Assembly (NCBI GenBank): GCA_030615855.1
Contig: JAUWYL010000001.1
Coordinates: forward strand, 62,001 to 126,000
Direction: 5' to 3'
Source of the DNA: a bacterium
Lineage (GTDB): Bacteria; UBP18; UBA7526
DNA length: 64,000 nucleotides
The notes below the pieces were generated by a model. It was not told where the DNA came from, did not search any database, and saw nothing but the letters and a program-made list of their open reading frames with translations. Made by a program: the position numbers and the translations under genes. Positions within the stretch are counted from its first letter, which is position 1; each line of letters opens with the position of its first letter. Below, piece by piece: positions 29,004 through 38,018 of this stretch.

Positions 29004-29032
29004 TTGCACTTTGGCTATTTCTGTTATATACT
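29004..29032 (+). promoter_or_regulatory. Sigma70-like promoter upstream of proC
   Basis: TTGCAC-N17-TATACT. Confidence 0.5.
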
Positions 29033-29204
29033 GTGTATTTATGGTATAAGCAAATTACTTAACCGTTGCAAATCTGCCGTTCATCGTCAATCAGTCAAGG
29101 TTACCCGGTAACCGGATAGCCTTATATCTTTCAACGTATAACGAAAGACGGAAAGTGCAAAAGTCCAGTAAATTATTAATGATAGGTATAATTGGAGGTT
29201 GGAG

Positions 29205-30014
29205 ATGCTGAAAAAGAGGGTTGCTTTTCTGGGAACAGGGAATATGGCTACTGCTTTAATGAGAGGAATTATTGAGGCAGGACTTACCAAGCCAGAGGAT
29301 ATCATTATAAGTGATATTGATAAAGAGAAGTTAGGAGTTAGGAGTTCGGAGTTCGGAGTCATTGGGGCTAAAGATAATAGGGAAGCAGTTAAGGAAGCAG
29401 ATGTTATTATTTTAGCGGTGAAGCCCAAAGATATAGAAGGGCTCTTAAACGAGATTAAAGAATCTTTAGATTCAAAAAAACTGGTTATCTCTATCGCTGC
29501 TGGGATTACTACCTCCTATATCGAGAAGATGTTAAAAAAGGAGATCCCGGTTGTCAAGGTTATGCCCAATACCCCGGTGGCAGTGAAGGAAGGAACGAGC
29601 GCCTTCTCGATAGGGAAATATATTTCTCAAGAACAAGAGGAGATAGTAGAGAGCATCTTTGGGGCAGTGGGGAAGACGGTTAAGGTAGAGGAGAATCTCA
29701 TGGATGCAGTTACTGCTCTCTCGGGAAGCGGTCCGGCCTATATCTTCTATATTATCGCCTCTTTAATTGAAGCAGCGGTCTCCTTGGGACTGGATAAGAA
29801 GACCGCCACCACCCTCGCCATTCAGACGGTCCTCGGCTCCGCTAAATTACTTCAAGAGACAGGTGAAGAGCCTGCTACCTTAAGGGAAAGGGTGACCTCT
29901 AAGGGAGGAACGACAGAGGCCGCCCTATTAGTCCTGGACGAGGGAAGATTAAAAGAGACTCTGGATAAGGCATTGAAAGCAGCCGCCAAAAGATCAGAAG
30001 AACTTAAAAGGTAA
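29205..30014 (+). CDS. proC: Pyrroline-5-carboxylate reductase
   Basis: VAFLGTGNMATALMRGI, MPNTPVAVKEGTSAF, GSGPAYIFYIIASLIEAAVSLGL. Confidence 0.95.
   Translation: MLKKRVAFLGTGNMATALMRGIIEAGLTKPEDIIISDIDKEKLGVRSSEFGVIGAKDNREAVKEADVIILAVKPKDIEGLLNEIKESLDSKKLVISIAAGITTSYIEKMLKKEIPVVKVMPNTPVAVKEGTSAFSIGKYISQEQEEIVESIFGAVGKTVKVEENLMDAVTALSGSGPAYIFYIIASLIEAAVSLGLDKKTATTLAIQTVLGSAKLLQETGEEPATLRERVTSKGGTTEAALLVLDEGRLKETLDKALKAAAKRSEELKR
29331..29359 (+). repeat. Intragenic heptamer array (GTTAGGA/GTTCGGA) in proC
   Basis: GTTAGGAGTTAGGAGTTCGGAGTTCGGAGTC, encoding LGVRSSEFGV. Confidence 0.9.
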
Positions 30015-30016
30015 AG

Positions 30017-30316
30017 ATGTTTATTCTGGCAAACTTTATTGGAGCAATTGCTACTATCCTGAATATGGTGGTCACTATCTTAATCTGGCTCATTATTATT
30101 AGTGCCGTAATCTCCTGGGTGAATCCTGACCCCTATAACCCCATCGTCCAGTTTCTCCATCGTACTACAGAACCTATTTTGCGCCCCATTAGAAGATTAG
30201 TTCCTATAAGAGGGGTACCTATTGATTTTTCTCCTATGATTGCTATCTTGATTTTGATTTTCTTGCGTTTCTTTGTCATTAAATCACTAATAGAGTTAAG
30301 CTTCAGGTTGAAATGA
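30017..30316 (+). CDS. YggT family membrane protein
   Basis: AVISWVNPDPYNPIVQFLHRTTEPILRPIRRLVP. Confidence 0.88.
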   Translation: MFILANFIGAIATILNMVVTILIWLIIISAVISWVNPDPYNPIVQFLHRTTEPILRPIRRLVPIRGVPIDFSPMIAILILIFLRFFVIKSLIELSFRLK

Positions 30317-30644
30317 ACCTCAGGGTAGAGGAGGGGGAGGACGGGGTAACTTTCAGAATCAGGGTAAAACCTTCTGCTCCACGAAATGAGATTAAGGGAC
30401 TTCGTGGAGAAGCATTGAAGATAGATATTAATGCTCCACCCGTGAAAGGCAAAGCAAATGACGACGCGCTTCGCTTGCCTCGTCTAATAAATATTATAAG
30501 GAGTGCATAAGATTTTTAGCAAAAGAGTTGAAAATATCAAAGTCAGATATCGAGATTATATCTGGACTAAAATCGAGAGATAAGTTAGTTAAGATTAAAG
30601 GAATCAGCAAAGAGAAAGTATTAAAGGCTCTATGTCCTAAGTAA
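30313..30644 (+). pseudogene. DUF167/YggU family protein interrupted by a micro-element
   Basis: Frame 1 FRIRVKPSAPRNEIKGLRGEALKIDINAPPVKGKAN, then element; frame 2 resumes ECIRFLAKELKISKSDIEIISGLKSRDKLVKIKGISKEKVLKALCPK ending at TAA 30642-30644. Confidence 0.85.
30458..30491 (+). repeat. ATGACGACGCRCTTCGCTTRCCTCGTCTAMTAAA element (copy inside DUF167)
   Basis: 31/34 match to 20661-20694. Confidence 0.88.
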
Positions 30645-30649
30645 AGCGT

Positions 30650-30870
30650 TATACGTTTAAAGGTTGCGTTGAAAAATCAAATATTAAAAATTAAATATCA
30701 AAATTACATATTAAATATCAAAATGATTTAGCACAGCACAGATACACATTAATAGAGTAAGCATAAGTTAAATTTTACATTTTGCGTTGTCATTTTGATT
30801 TTTAATTTTGCGCTGTATCATTTGATACGAGTAGCGCAACCGCAACCGATAGACGTTTCACATTTATAGG
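30650..30870. repeat. Intergenic AT-rich array (AAATATTAAAAATTAAATATCAAAATTACA) plus GCAACCGCAACCG repeats
   Basis: AATATTAAAAATTAAATATCAAAATTACATATTAAATATCAAAATG; later TTTTGATTTTTAATTTTGCG reverse-complementary half. Confidence 0.8.
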
Positions 30871-30881
30871 GGTTAAGACAG

Positions 30882-31913
30882 ATGAGAACTGTTTGGTGGT
30901 CTAAAGGTAGAGTTAAACTCATCGATCAGACAAAACTCCCCTTCAAAACAGAGATTCTGGAGTTTCGCGATTATAGAAAGTTGGCCCGGGCAATAAAGGG
31001 AATGAGACTGAGGGGGGCGCCAGCTATTGGAGTGGCCACTGCCTTGGGTATCGCTTTAGGGATAAATTATTCTAAAGCATCCTCCTATGAAAAATTATCT
31101 CAGGAACTGGATAGAATAATAAAGACCTTTCAAAGGACGAGGCCAACTGCAGTCAACCTCTTCTGGGCCTGCCGAAGGATGAGGGAGAAGTTTCAAGAGA
31201 ATAAAGATAGGAGTCTCAAAGAGATTAAGAGGATATTGATTCAGGAGGCGAAGAGGATCGTCCAGGAAGATATAGATTGTTGTAGAAGAATCGGGAAGTA
31301 TGGGGCCTCCTTGATTAAGAAGGGAAGTTCTATCCTCACCCATTGCAATGCTGGTGCTTTGGCCACTGCAGGTTATGGAACTGCTTTAGGGGTAATTAAG
31401 AGGGCACATGAAGAGGGCAAGAGGGTTAAGGTCTTTGTTGACGAAACTCGTCCCAGGCTCCAGGGAGCAAGACTCACTACTTGGGAATTGAAGAAGGCTA
31501 AGATCCCCTTTACCCTAATTACTGATAATATGGCTGGCTACTTCATGAAGAAGAAGAAGGTTGATTTGGTCATTGTGGGGGCAGATAGGATTGCAAGAAA
31601 TGGTGATGTAGCAAATAAGATTGGAACCTATTCTCTGGCAGTTTTGGCCAAGGAGCATAAGGTTCCCTTCTATGTTGCTTGCCCCACATCAACCATTGAT
31701 TTAAGACTTTCCTCTGGCAACAGGATACCCATTGAAGAGAGGGATATAAGGGAAGTGACCCATATTGGAAACAGACCCTTAGTTCCTAAGGGGACAAAGA
31801 TAGCCAATCCCGCCTTTGATGTAACGCCTAATAAACTCGTTAAGGCCATCATTACAGAGAAGAGAATTGCTCGAAGACCTTACAGGCAGAGTCTAAAGAA
31901 ACTATTCATTTGA
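30882..31913 (+). CDS. mtnA: S-methyl-5-thioribose-1-phosphate isomerase
   Basis: MRLRGAPAIGVATALG, LTHCNAGALATAGYGTALGVI, VGADRIARNGDVANKIGTY. Confidence 0.93.
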   Translation: MRTVWWSKGRVKLIDQTKLPFKTEILEFRDYRKLARAIKGMRLRGAPAIGVATALGIALGINYSKASSYEKLSQELDRIIKTFQRTRPTAVNLFWACRRMREKFQENKDRSLKEIKRILIQEAKRIVQEDIDCCRRIGKYGASLIKKGSSILTHCNAGALATAGYGTALGVIKRAHEEGKRVKVFVDETRPRLQGARLTTWELKKAKIPFTLITDNMAGYFMKKKKVDLVIVGADRIARNGDVANKIGTYSLAVLAKEHKVPFYVACPTSTIDLRLSSGNRIPIEERDIREVTHIGNRPLVPKGTKIANPAFDVTPNKLVKAIITEKRIARRPYRQSLKKLFI

Positions 31914-32015
31914 CCCCGCCCCCACTTATAAGAAGTTTTCAAGTTGCTAAAATAATATTAATAGGGAAAGTAACAAGATTTTTAAAAACGTCCCCAAAAA
32001 TGGGGGTGGGGTTGA
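31911..32015. repeat. Inverted-repeat element, GGGGCGGGGT family
   Basis: TGACCCCGCCCCCA ... TGGGGGTGGGGTTGA; left end is the mtnA stop codon. Confidence 0.8.
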
Positions 32016-32041
32016 CTTTCCCCTTCTATAGATGGTATACT
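32012..32041 (+). promoter_or_regulatory. Sigma70-like promoter upstream of ileS
   Basis: TTGACT-N18-TATACT; -35 abuts the inverted-repeat end. Confidence 0.5.
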
Positions 32042-32072
32042 AAATAAATTACATCTATTAGAGAAAGAAAAG

Positions 32073-34826
32073 ATGGATTACGATAAAACTCTTTGTCTAC
32101 CAAAGACGAAATTTCCTATGAAGGCCGAGCTTCCCAAGAGGGAGCCGGAGATACTCTCTCTCTGGGATAGAATGGATATTTATCAGAGAATAAGGGAGAA
32201 GAAGGGGGCCAAGAAGTACATTCTTCATGATGGTCCTCCCTATGCCAATGGGGATGTTCACATTGGAACCGCCCTCAATAAGATATTAAAGGACATCATC
32301 GTCAAGTTCAAAACCATGTCTGGTTTTGATGTCCCCTTTGTTCCTGGCTGGGACTGCCATGGTCTCCCCATAGAGCACCAGGTGATGAAGTTCCTGGGGC
32401 CCAAGGGACTAAAACTCTCTCAGGTTGAGATCAGAAAGAAGTGCCAGGATTACGCTAAGAAGTATATCGATATTCAGAAAAAACAGTTCAAGAGATTAGG
32501 AGTCTTCGGTGATTGGAAGAATCCTTATTTAACATTGGACCCTGAATATGAGGCAAAGATCATAGAAATTTTTGCTAAACTTATTAAAGAAGGTTATGTT
32601 TACAAGAGGAAGAAACCCATCCACTGGTGCCCCACCTGCAAGACCGCCTTGGCAGAGGCGGAGCTGGAATATAAGGATCGTACCTCTCCTTCAATTTATG
32701 TCAAATTCAAACTCCTCCACCCTGACCGTTCACCGATCACTGTTCACCGTTCACCGATTTATATTATCATCTGGACCACCACTCCCTGGACGCTCCTGGG
32801 CAATGTAGCCATTGCCTTCCATCCCAACTTCGATTACCAACTCCTCAAGATAAATGATGAGATATTTATTATGTTAAAAGATTTAGTTGCCCCCATTATG
32901 GAGAGACTGGGAATAGAGAACTTTGAAGTGTTGGATACCATTAAGGGTAAGAGATTTGAGGGATTGGAGTGCCAGCATCCCTTTTTGGATAAGAGATCAA
33001 GGCTCATCTTAGCAGATTATGTTACTAAAGAAGACGGGACGGGCTGTGTTCATACCGCACCGGGCCATGGAGAGGAGGATTACCAGAGTGGAGTGAAGTA
33101 TGATCTACCCATCCTTTCCCCAGTGAGTGAGAGGGGGGAGTTTACTGAAGAGGCAGGAGAGTTTAAAGGTCAGGATGTCTTTAAGGCGAATGAAGGAATC
33201 ATTAAGAAACTAAAAGAGACCGGAAATCTAATCTATGAGGAAACTCTTATCCACTCCTATCCCCATTGCTGGAGATGCAAGAACCCGGTCATCTTTCGGG
33301 CAACGGAGCAGTGGTTCATCTCTGTAGACCATAAGAATTTAAGGAGAAGAGCACTTACTGAAATAGACAAAGTGGAATGGATCCCGGATTGGGGCAGATC
33401 GCGCATCAGGGGGATGGTGGAGGTCAGGCCCGACTGGTGTATCTCGAGGCAGAGGGCCTGGGGGGTTCCTCTTCCCATATTCTACTGTAAAGAGTGTAAT
33501 CACTACTTAGCAAGTGAAGAGAGCCTGGAAGCAGTTAAGGAATTAGTAAGAAGGGAGGGCTCTGATAGCTGGTTTAAGAAGGGAGTAGATGAAATTCTTC
33601 CTCAAGGCACTATCTGTCTCAATTGTGGAGAAAAGAATTTTAGGAAAGAAACCGATATCTTAGATGTCTGGTTTGAATCCGGGGTGAGCCACCAGGCGGT
33701 ATTGACTACCAGAGAAGAACTATCTTATCCTTCTGACCTCTACTTAGAGGGAAGCGACCAGCACCGGGGATGGTTCCAGAGCTCTCTATTGACCGCCTTG
33801 GGATGTGAAGAAAAGACTCCCTATAAATCGGTTCTTACCCATGGCTTCATGGTGGATGGCAAGAGGAGGAAGATGTCCAAGTCCTTAGGAAACCTCATCT
33901 CTTCTGAAGAGATGGTTAAAAAAAACGGGGCAGATGTTACCAGATTATGGGTGGCCTCTGAGAACTATCAGGAGGATGTTGCCTACTCTGATGAGATAAT
34001 AGAGAGGATGCAGGAGGCCTATCGCAGAATCCGGAATACCTTCCGCTATCTTCTGGGGAACCTCTCCGACTTCGATCCCAAAAAAGATAGCATAGAATAT
34101 GATGGGATGTTGGAGATAGATAGATGGGCCCTCTCCCAGTTGCAGAGTCTCCTGGAGAAGGTGACCAAGGCCTACCACAGTTTCTCCTTCTATCAGATCT
34201 ACCATCTGGTCCACAACTTCTGCACCATTCAGCTATCTTCTTTCTACTTCGATATCCTGAAAGATAGATTATATACCCAGGGAAAAGATTCAAAGGAGAG
34301 GCGTTCTGCCCAGACCGCCCTCCATGAGATACTCCTAGTTTCAGTGAAGATTATGGCTCCCATCCTCTCCTATACCATAGAGGAGGTCTGGGAATATCTT
34401 CCCGGCGAGAAAGAGGAAAGCGCCCATCTCTCTGACTGGCCAAAAGTAAATAAAAGATTCTTGAATAAAAAATTGGAAGAGAGATGGGAGAGATTAATCT
34501 CCATCAGGGAAAGGGTCTTAGACTCCTTAGAAAAGGCCAGGAAGGAGAAGAGAATAGGTAATTCCTTAGAAGCAGAGGTGGAGATCCGTTGTGAGAAGGA
34601 ATACCAATTCCTGAAAAAATATGAGAAAGATCTTCCTGCTTTATTCATCGTCTCTAAGGTAAGGTTAGTAAAGAAAGGGAATGGAGAGATACTGGTCAAG
34701 GTGAAAAAGGCGCCAGGAAAGAAATGTAGCCGCTGTTGGAACTATTCCATAGAAGTGGGCAAAAGTAAAGAGTACCCTACCCTCTGCCCAAGGTGCATTA
34801 GAGTAATCAAGAAATATTACAGTTAG
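32073..34826 (+). CDS. ileS: Isoleucyl-tRNA synthetase
   Basis: DGPPYANGDVHIGTALNKILKDI, VPGWDCHGLPIE, KMSKSLGN, C-terminal zinc site CSRCWNY...CPRC. Confidence 0.97.
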   Translation: MDYDKTLCLPKTKFPMKAELPKREPEILSLWDRMDIYQRIREKKGAKKYILHDGPPYANGDVHIGTALNKILKDIIVKFKTMSGFDVPFVPGWDCHGLPIEHQVMKFLGPKGLKLSQVEIRKKCQDYAKKYIDIQKKQFKRLGVFGDWKNPYLTLDPEYEAKIIEIFAKLIKEGYVYKRKKPIHWCPTCKTALAEAELEYKDRTSPSIYVKFKLLHPDRSPITVHRSPIYIIIWTTTPWTLLGNVAIAFHPNFDYQLLKINDEIFIMLKDLVAPIMERLGIENFEVLDTIKGKRFEGLECQHPFLDKRSRLILADYVTKEDGTGCVHTAPGHGEEDYQSGVKYDLPILSPVSERGEFTEEAGEFKGQDVFKANEGIIKKLKETGNLIYEETLIHSYPHCWRCKNPVIFRATEQWFISVDHKNLRRRALTEIDKVEWIPDWGRSRIRGMVEVRPDWCISRQRAWGVPLPIFYCKECNHYLASEESLEAVKELVRREGSDSWFKKGVDEILPQGTICLNCGEKNFRKETDILDVWFESGVSHQAVLTTREELSYPSDLYLEGSDQHRGWFQSSLLTALGCEEKTPYKSVLTHGFMVDGKRRKMSKSLGNLISSEEMVKKNGADVTRLWVASENYQEDVAYSDEIIERMQEAYRRIRNTFRYLLGNLSDFDPKKDSIEYDGMLEIDRWALSQLQSLLEKVTKAYHSFSFYQIYHLVHNFCTIQLSSFYFDILKDRLYTQGKDSKERRSAQTALHEILLVSVKIMAPILSYTIEEVWEYLPGEKEESAHLSDWPKVNKRFLNKKLEERWERLISIRERVLDSLEKARKEKRIGNSLEAEVEIRCEKEYQFLKKYEKDLPALFIVSKVRLVKKGNGEILVKVKKAPGKKCSRCWNYSIEVGKSKEYPTLCPRCIRVIKKYYS
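32721..32759 (+). repeat. Intragenic heptamer array (CCGTTCA/CCGATCA) in ileS
   Basis: CCGTTCACCGATCACTGTTCACCGTTCACCGATTT, encoding DRSPITVHRSPI. Confidence 0.9.
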
Positions 34827-34880
34827 TAACCAGTAACCAGCGAACAGTAACCAGTTTTTAACTGTACACTGTAAACTGTT
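34825..34880. repeat. Intergenic AACCAGT heptamer array with inverted half
   Basis: AGTAACCAGTAACCAGCGAACAGTAACCAGTTTTTAACTGTACACTGTAAACTGTTAAC. Confidence 0.85.
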
Positions 34881-34904
34881 AACTCCGACCGAAGGGAGGT
34901 CGCA

Positions 34905-35234
34905 ATGGAAGAGAAAGAGATCAAAAGAGAAAATGAGGCTAAAGCGTTGGAGAAGTTAAAGACTACAGTGCAGGGATTATCCGAACACTTGGAGAAGTTG
35001 AGAAGTGAGTATGTGGAACTCTTCAAAAGACCCCGGAAATTCATCTGGATGAACCTTTTCTTAGGAATAGTGCGTGGGGTAGGGATGTTTATTGGAATGG
35101 CGGTCCTGGGTGCTATCTTGGTTGCTATTGGTACGATGATTATGAAAAAGGGGGAAGCTCTTCCAATAATTGGAGAATTCTTTGCCAAGATCAATCAGGT
35201 ACTAGATCAGGTACTGAAGACGAGTGGTAAATAG
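34905..35234 (+). CDS. Single/double-TM hypothetical protein (DUF5665-like)
   Basis: N-terminal coiled coil then LGIVRGVGMFIGMAVLGAILVAIG. Confidence 0.5.
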   Translation: MEEKEIKRENEAKALEKLKTTVQGLSEHLEKLRSEYVELFKRPRKFIWMNLFLGIVRGVGMFIGMAVLGAILVAIGTMIMKKGEALPIIGEFFAKINQVLDQVLKTSGK

Positions 35235-35242
35235 CGTGAGGG

Positions 35243-35404
35243 ATTTACGGTTAACGGTGTATGGTTTACGGTAAAAAACCCTCTCTCTTTTTACTTAAGA
35301 TTACGATCCTAAACCGTAAACAGTAAACAGCCCGAAGGGCGGGCAAATTGAATAGTAGTTATTCATCAGCGGGGCAAGTGAAACGCACCGCTCAACGGTA
35401 AACG
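35243..35404 (+). repeat. Composite structured repeat, copy 2 (57-nt core 35340-35396)
   Basis: TTTACGGTTAACGG heptamer-like arm, hairpin GCCCgaaGGGC, core CGGGCAAATTGAATAGTAGTTATTCATCAGCGGGGCAAGTGAAACGCACCGCTCAAC. Confidence 0.9.
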
Positions 35405-35425
35405 ATTGATAGAAGGAGGAGACAA

Positions 35426-35800
35426 ATGAGAAAGAAGAGTTTGGAATATTATAAGAAGAAGCTCTTAAAATTGAGGAATAGTCTGGTGGAGGAGATCGAG
35501 CATCTGGAAGGGAGGTCTCTCTCAAAGACCCAGAGGGATTCTACTGGTGATCTCTCTGGCTATTCCTTTCACATGGCAGATGTTGCCACTGTAAATCATG
35601 AGAGGGAGAAAGCCTTGAACTTAAGGGGGAGCGAGGAAAACCTACTCTATAAGGTGGATCAGGCTTTGTATCGTATTGAGAAGAGAACCTATGGCCTCTG
35701 TATCCAATGTCAGAGAAAGATCCATAAGAAGCGTCTTGCTGCCATTCCTTATGCTGAGCTATGCATCAAATGCCAGGCAAGTCAGGAGAAGAGAACCTGA
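35426..35800 (+). CDS. TraR/DksA family C4 zinc-finger regulator
   Basis: ERKYGLC-like YRIEKRTYGLCIQCQRKIHKKRLAAIPYAELCIKCQ. Confidence 0.88.
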   Translation: MRKKSLEYYKKKLLKLRNSLVEEIEHLEGRSLSKTQRDSTGDLSGYSFHMADVATVNHEREKALNLRGSEENLLYKVDQALYRIEKRTYGLCIQCQRKIHKKRLAAIPYAELCIKCQASQEKRT

Positions 35801-36249
35801 TGTTCCTTTTTCTCCTGGCAGCCATCATCCTCATTTTAGACCAGGTATCAAAGTTCATCATCTGTCGGATCATACTGCCTGGGGGATCGTTTCCGGTAAT
35901 TGAAAATATCTTTCATCTCACCTACGTTCAGAATCAAGGAGCAGCCTTCGGCCTCTTTCCCAATCAGACATTATTCTTTATTAGCATTACCCTACTCACC
36001 GTCCTCCTCATCCTCTTCTTTCACCAGAGGCTCTCTAAAAAAGGAAGTCCCCCCTCCTGGGCCCTGGGCCTTATTTTAGGAGGGGCATTGGGAAACCTGA
36101 TAGATAGGATAAGGTTAAAAGCGGTCATCGATTTCTTAGATTTTAGCTTGAAGGGTCACCACTGGCCATCTTTTAATATCGCAGACTCCGCCATTACCAT
36201 TGGAGCAATAATCCTCCTTTTCTCCGTGTTATTTAAAAAAGGAAAGTAA
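35800..36249 (+). CDS. lspA: Lipoprotein signal peptidase
   Basis: ILDQVSKFII, NQGAAFGLF, GGALGNLIDRI, DFLDF, FNIADSAITIG; ATG overlaps upstream TGA. Confidence 0.95.
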   Translation: MFLFLLAAIILILDQVSKFIICRIILPGGSFPVIENIFHLTYVQNQGAAFGLFPNQTLFFISITLLTVLLILFFHQRLSKKGSPPSWALGLILGGALGNLIDRIRLKAVIDFLDFSLKGHHWPSFNIADSAITIGAIILLFSVLFKKGK

Positions 36250-36250
36250 G

Positions 36251-36934
36251 ATGCATCCCATCCTCTTCGAAATAGGGCCATTGACCATCTATTCCTATGG
36301 GGTGATGCTTGCCTTGGCCTTTGTTGTGGGTATCTGGTTTGCCACCCGCCAGGCACGAAGAGAAGAAGTTTCCGCCAATACCATATTAGATCTCTCTCTC
36401 GTTGCCCTGTTAACTGGGATAATCGGCGCTAGAATACTCTTTGTTCTTCTCAATTTAAATTACTATCTTCTTCATCCCTTTGAGATCATCATGTTCTGGC
36501 AGGGAGGATTGATCTACTCTGGGGGACTCATTCTAGGGACATTATGCGCCATACTATTCCTGAAAGTCCGCAGGCTAAATATCTGGAAGGTAGTAGATAT
36601 CTACGCCCCTTCTTTGGCTATTGGCCAGGCCATTGGCCGTATCGGTTGTTTTTTAAACGGCTGTTGCTTTGGTAAGCCGGTTTCCTGGGGAATCAAATTC
36701 CCTCCGGGAAGTATGGCCTCTTATGAACAGTTCTCTCAAAGTCTAATCAAGAGTGTCAATGAATACTCCCTTCCCGTTCATCCCACTCAATTATATTCTT
36801 CTCTCAATGCCCTGATAATCTTTCTTATCCTCATTCTGGTGAGAAGGAGGAAGAGATTTAATGGGGAACTCTTCTGGCTCTATCTTCTCTTATATGCCAT
36901 CACCAGATTTGGCATTGAGTTCTTAAGGGGGTGA
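36251..36934 (+). CDS. lgt: Prolipoprotein diacylglyceryl transferase
   Basis: YSYGVMLALAF, GQAIGRIGCFLNGCCFG, HPTQLYSS motifs. Confidence 0.94.
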   Translation: MHPILFEIGPLTIYSYGVMLALAFVVGIWFATRQARREEVSANTILDLSLVALLTGIIGARILFVLLNLNYYLLHPFEIIMFWQGGLIYSGGLILGTLCAILFLKVRRLNIWKVVDIYAPSLAIGQAIGRIGCFLNGCCFGKPVSWGIKFPPGSMASYEQFSQSLIKSVNEYSLPVHPTQLYSSLNALIIFLILILVRRRKRFNGELFWLYLLLYAITRFGIEFLRG

Positions 36935-37051
36935 TAATCGGGGTCCGGTATTTTTTAATCTCTTTAGCATCTCTCAATTAATTGGAGTAAGAATATTTAT
37001 TTTAGCTTTCATCATGTTTTTTGTGCTTAAAAGAAAGGAGGTGAAAATAGA

Positions 37052-38017
37052 ATGAAGAAAAGCGTTTTGCTGCCACTTTTTATTCTTTTGGTCATTGCTG
37101 GTTGCGCCCCCAAAGCGGTGAAACTGGAGAATAGGTATATCCTAGGCGAGACTCTGAGATACAGGATGGAGGCAAGCGGTAAAGGGGCCATGACCTTAAG
37201 TGGCCTTCCTGGAGAGAAAGAAGCTAAGAGCATAGATATGGACATTCATCTGGAGATGGATAGTAGCCAAAAGGTCTTGGCAGTTGATGAAGAGGGAACC
37301 GCAGATTTAGAACTCTCCTATGATCGGTTGACAGAGAAGATTACTTCTGCTGGACAAACCATGGAGATAATTGCTGACAAGGATGCTATCATCATGAGGC
37401 AGAATGGAAAGGTCATTTATGATTCTACTGCTCCTGAAGCAGAGAGAAGACCTTCTCCGTTTAAGGGACTCATTGGACAGTCCATGAGTATGAAGGTGAC
37501 TAAGACCGGGAAGATCCTGGAGGTTAAGGGGCTTGAAGGACTGAAGAGACTCATGCCTCAACTTGATATTCAGGGAATGATCAAACAGAGTCAACCCGCT
37601 TTCCCGGAAAAAGAGGTAAGGATCGGAGAATCCTGGACTCAAGATGTAGAACTTCCTCTTCCCCAGGTAGGTAAACCGGTTACTATCGAGACCAAGTACA
37701 CCCTGAAAGGCTTTGAGAAGGTTAAGGGATATAACTGTGCCCGGATAGAGGCCAAGGTGGATGTTCTGCTTACTGACCTGGTCTTCGACATGTCCCTGGG
37801 CAAGCCTCAGATAGAAGTAGGGATGGTCATTGATAGGCTTTCTCAGAAGATGGAAGGGATACTTTACTTTGCTCATAAAGAGGGGATAGTTGTAAAGAGC
37901 GATCAGGATGTGGATATGAGCATGGAGATGACTACCAAGATGAAGAGAGCGGGGGAAGAGACGGAGATGAAGACCAAGATGGATATGAAGATGAAGGTAG
38001 TCATGGAACTTCAGTAA
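37052..38017 (+). CDS. Hypothetical lipoprotein
   Basis: Lipobox ILLVIAGCAPK; soluble beta-rich body with Met-rich tail. Confidence 0.7.
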   Translation: MKKSVLLPLFILLVIAGCAPKAVKLENRYILGETLRYRMEASGKGAMTLSGLPGEKEAKSIDMDIHLEMDSSQKVLAVDEEGTADLELSYDRLTEKITSAGQTMEIIADKDAIIMRQNGKVIYDSTAPEAERRPSPFKGLIGQSMSMKVTKTGKILEVKGLEGLKRLMPQLDIQGMIKQSQPAFPEKEVRIGESWTQDVELPLPQVGKPVTIETKYTLKGFEKVKGYNCARIEAKVDVLLTDLVFDMSLGKPQIEVGMVIDRLSQKMEGILYFAHKEGIVVKSDQDVDMSMEMTTKMKRAGEETEMKTKMDMKMKVVMELQ

Positions 38018-38018
38018 T

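Noticed and set aside
31914-32072. T-box riboswitch upstream of ileS or valS
   Set aside because: No TGGNACCGCG T-box sequence or specifier stem recognised; the ileS leader is an inverted-repeat element and valS has a 9-nt spacer.
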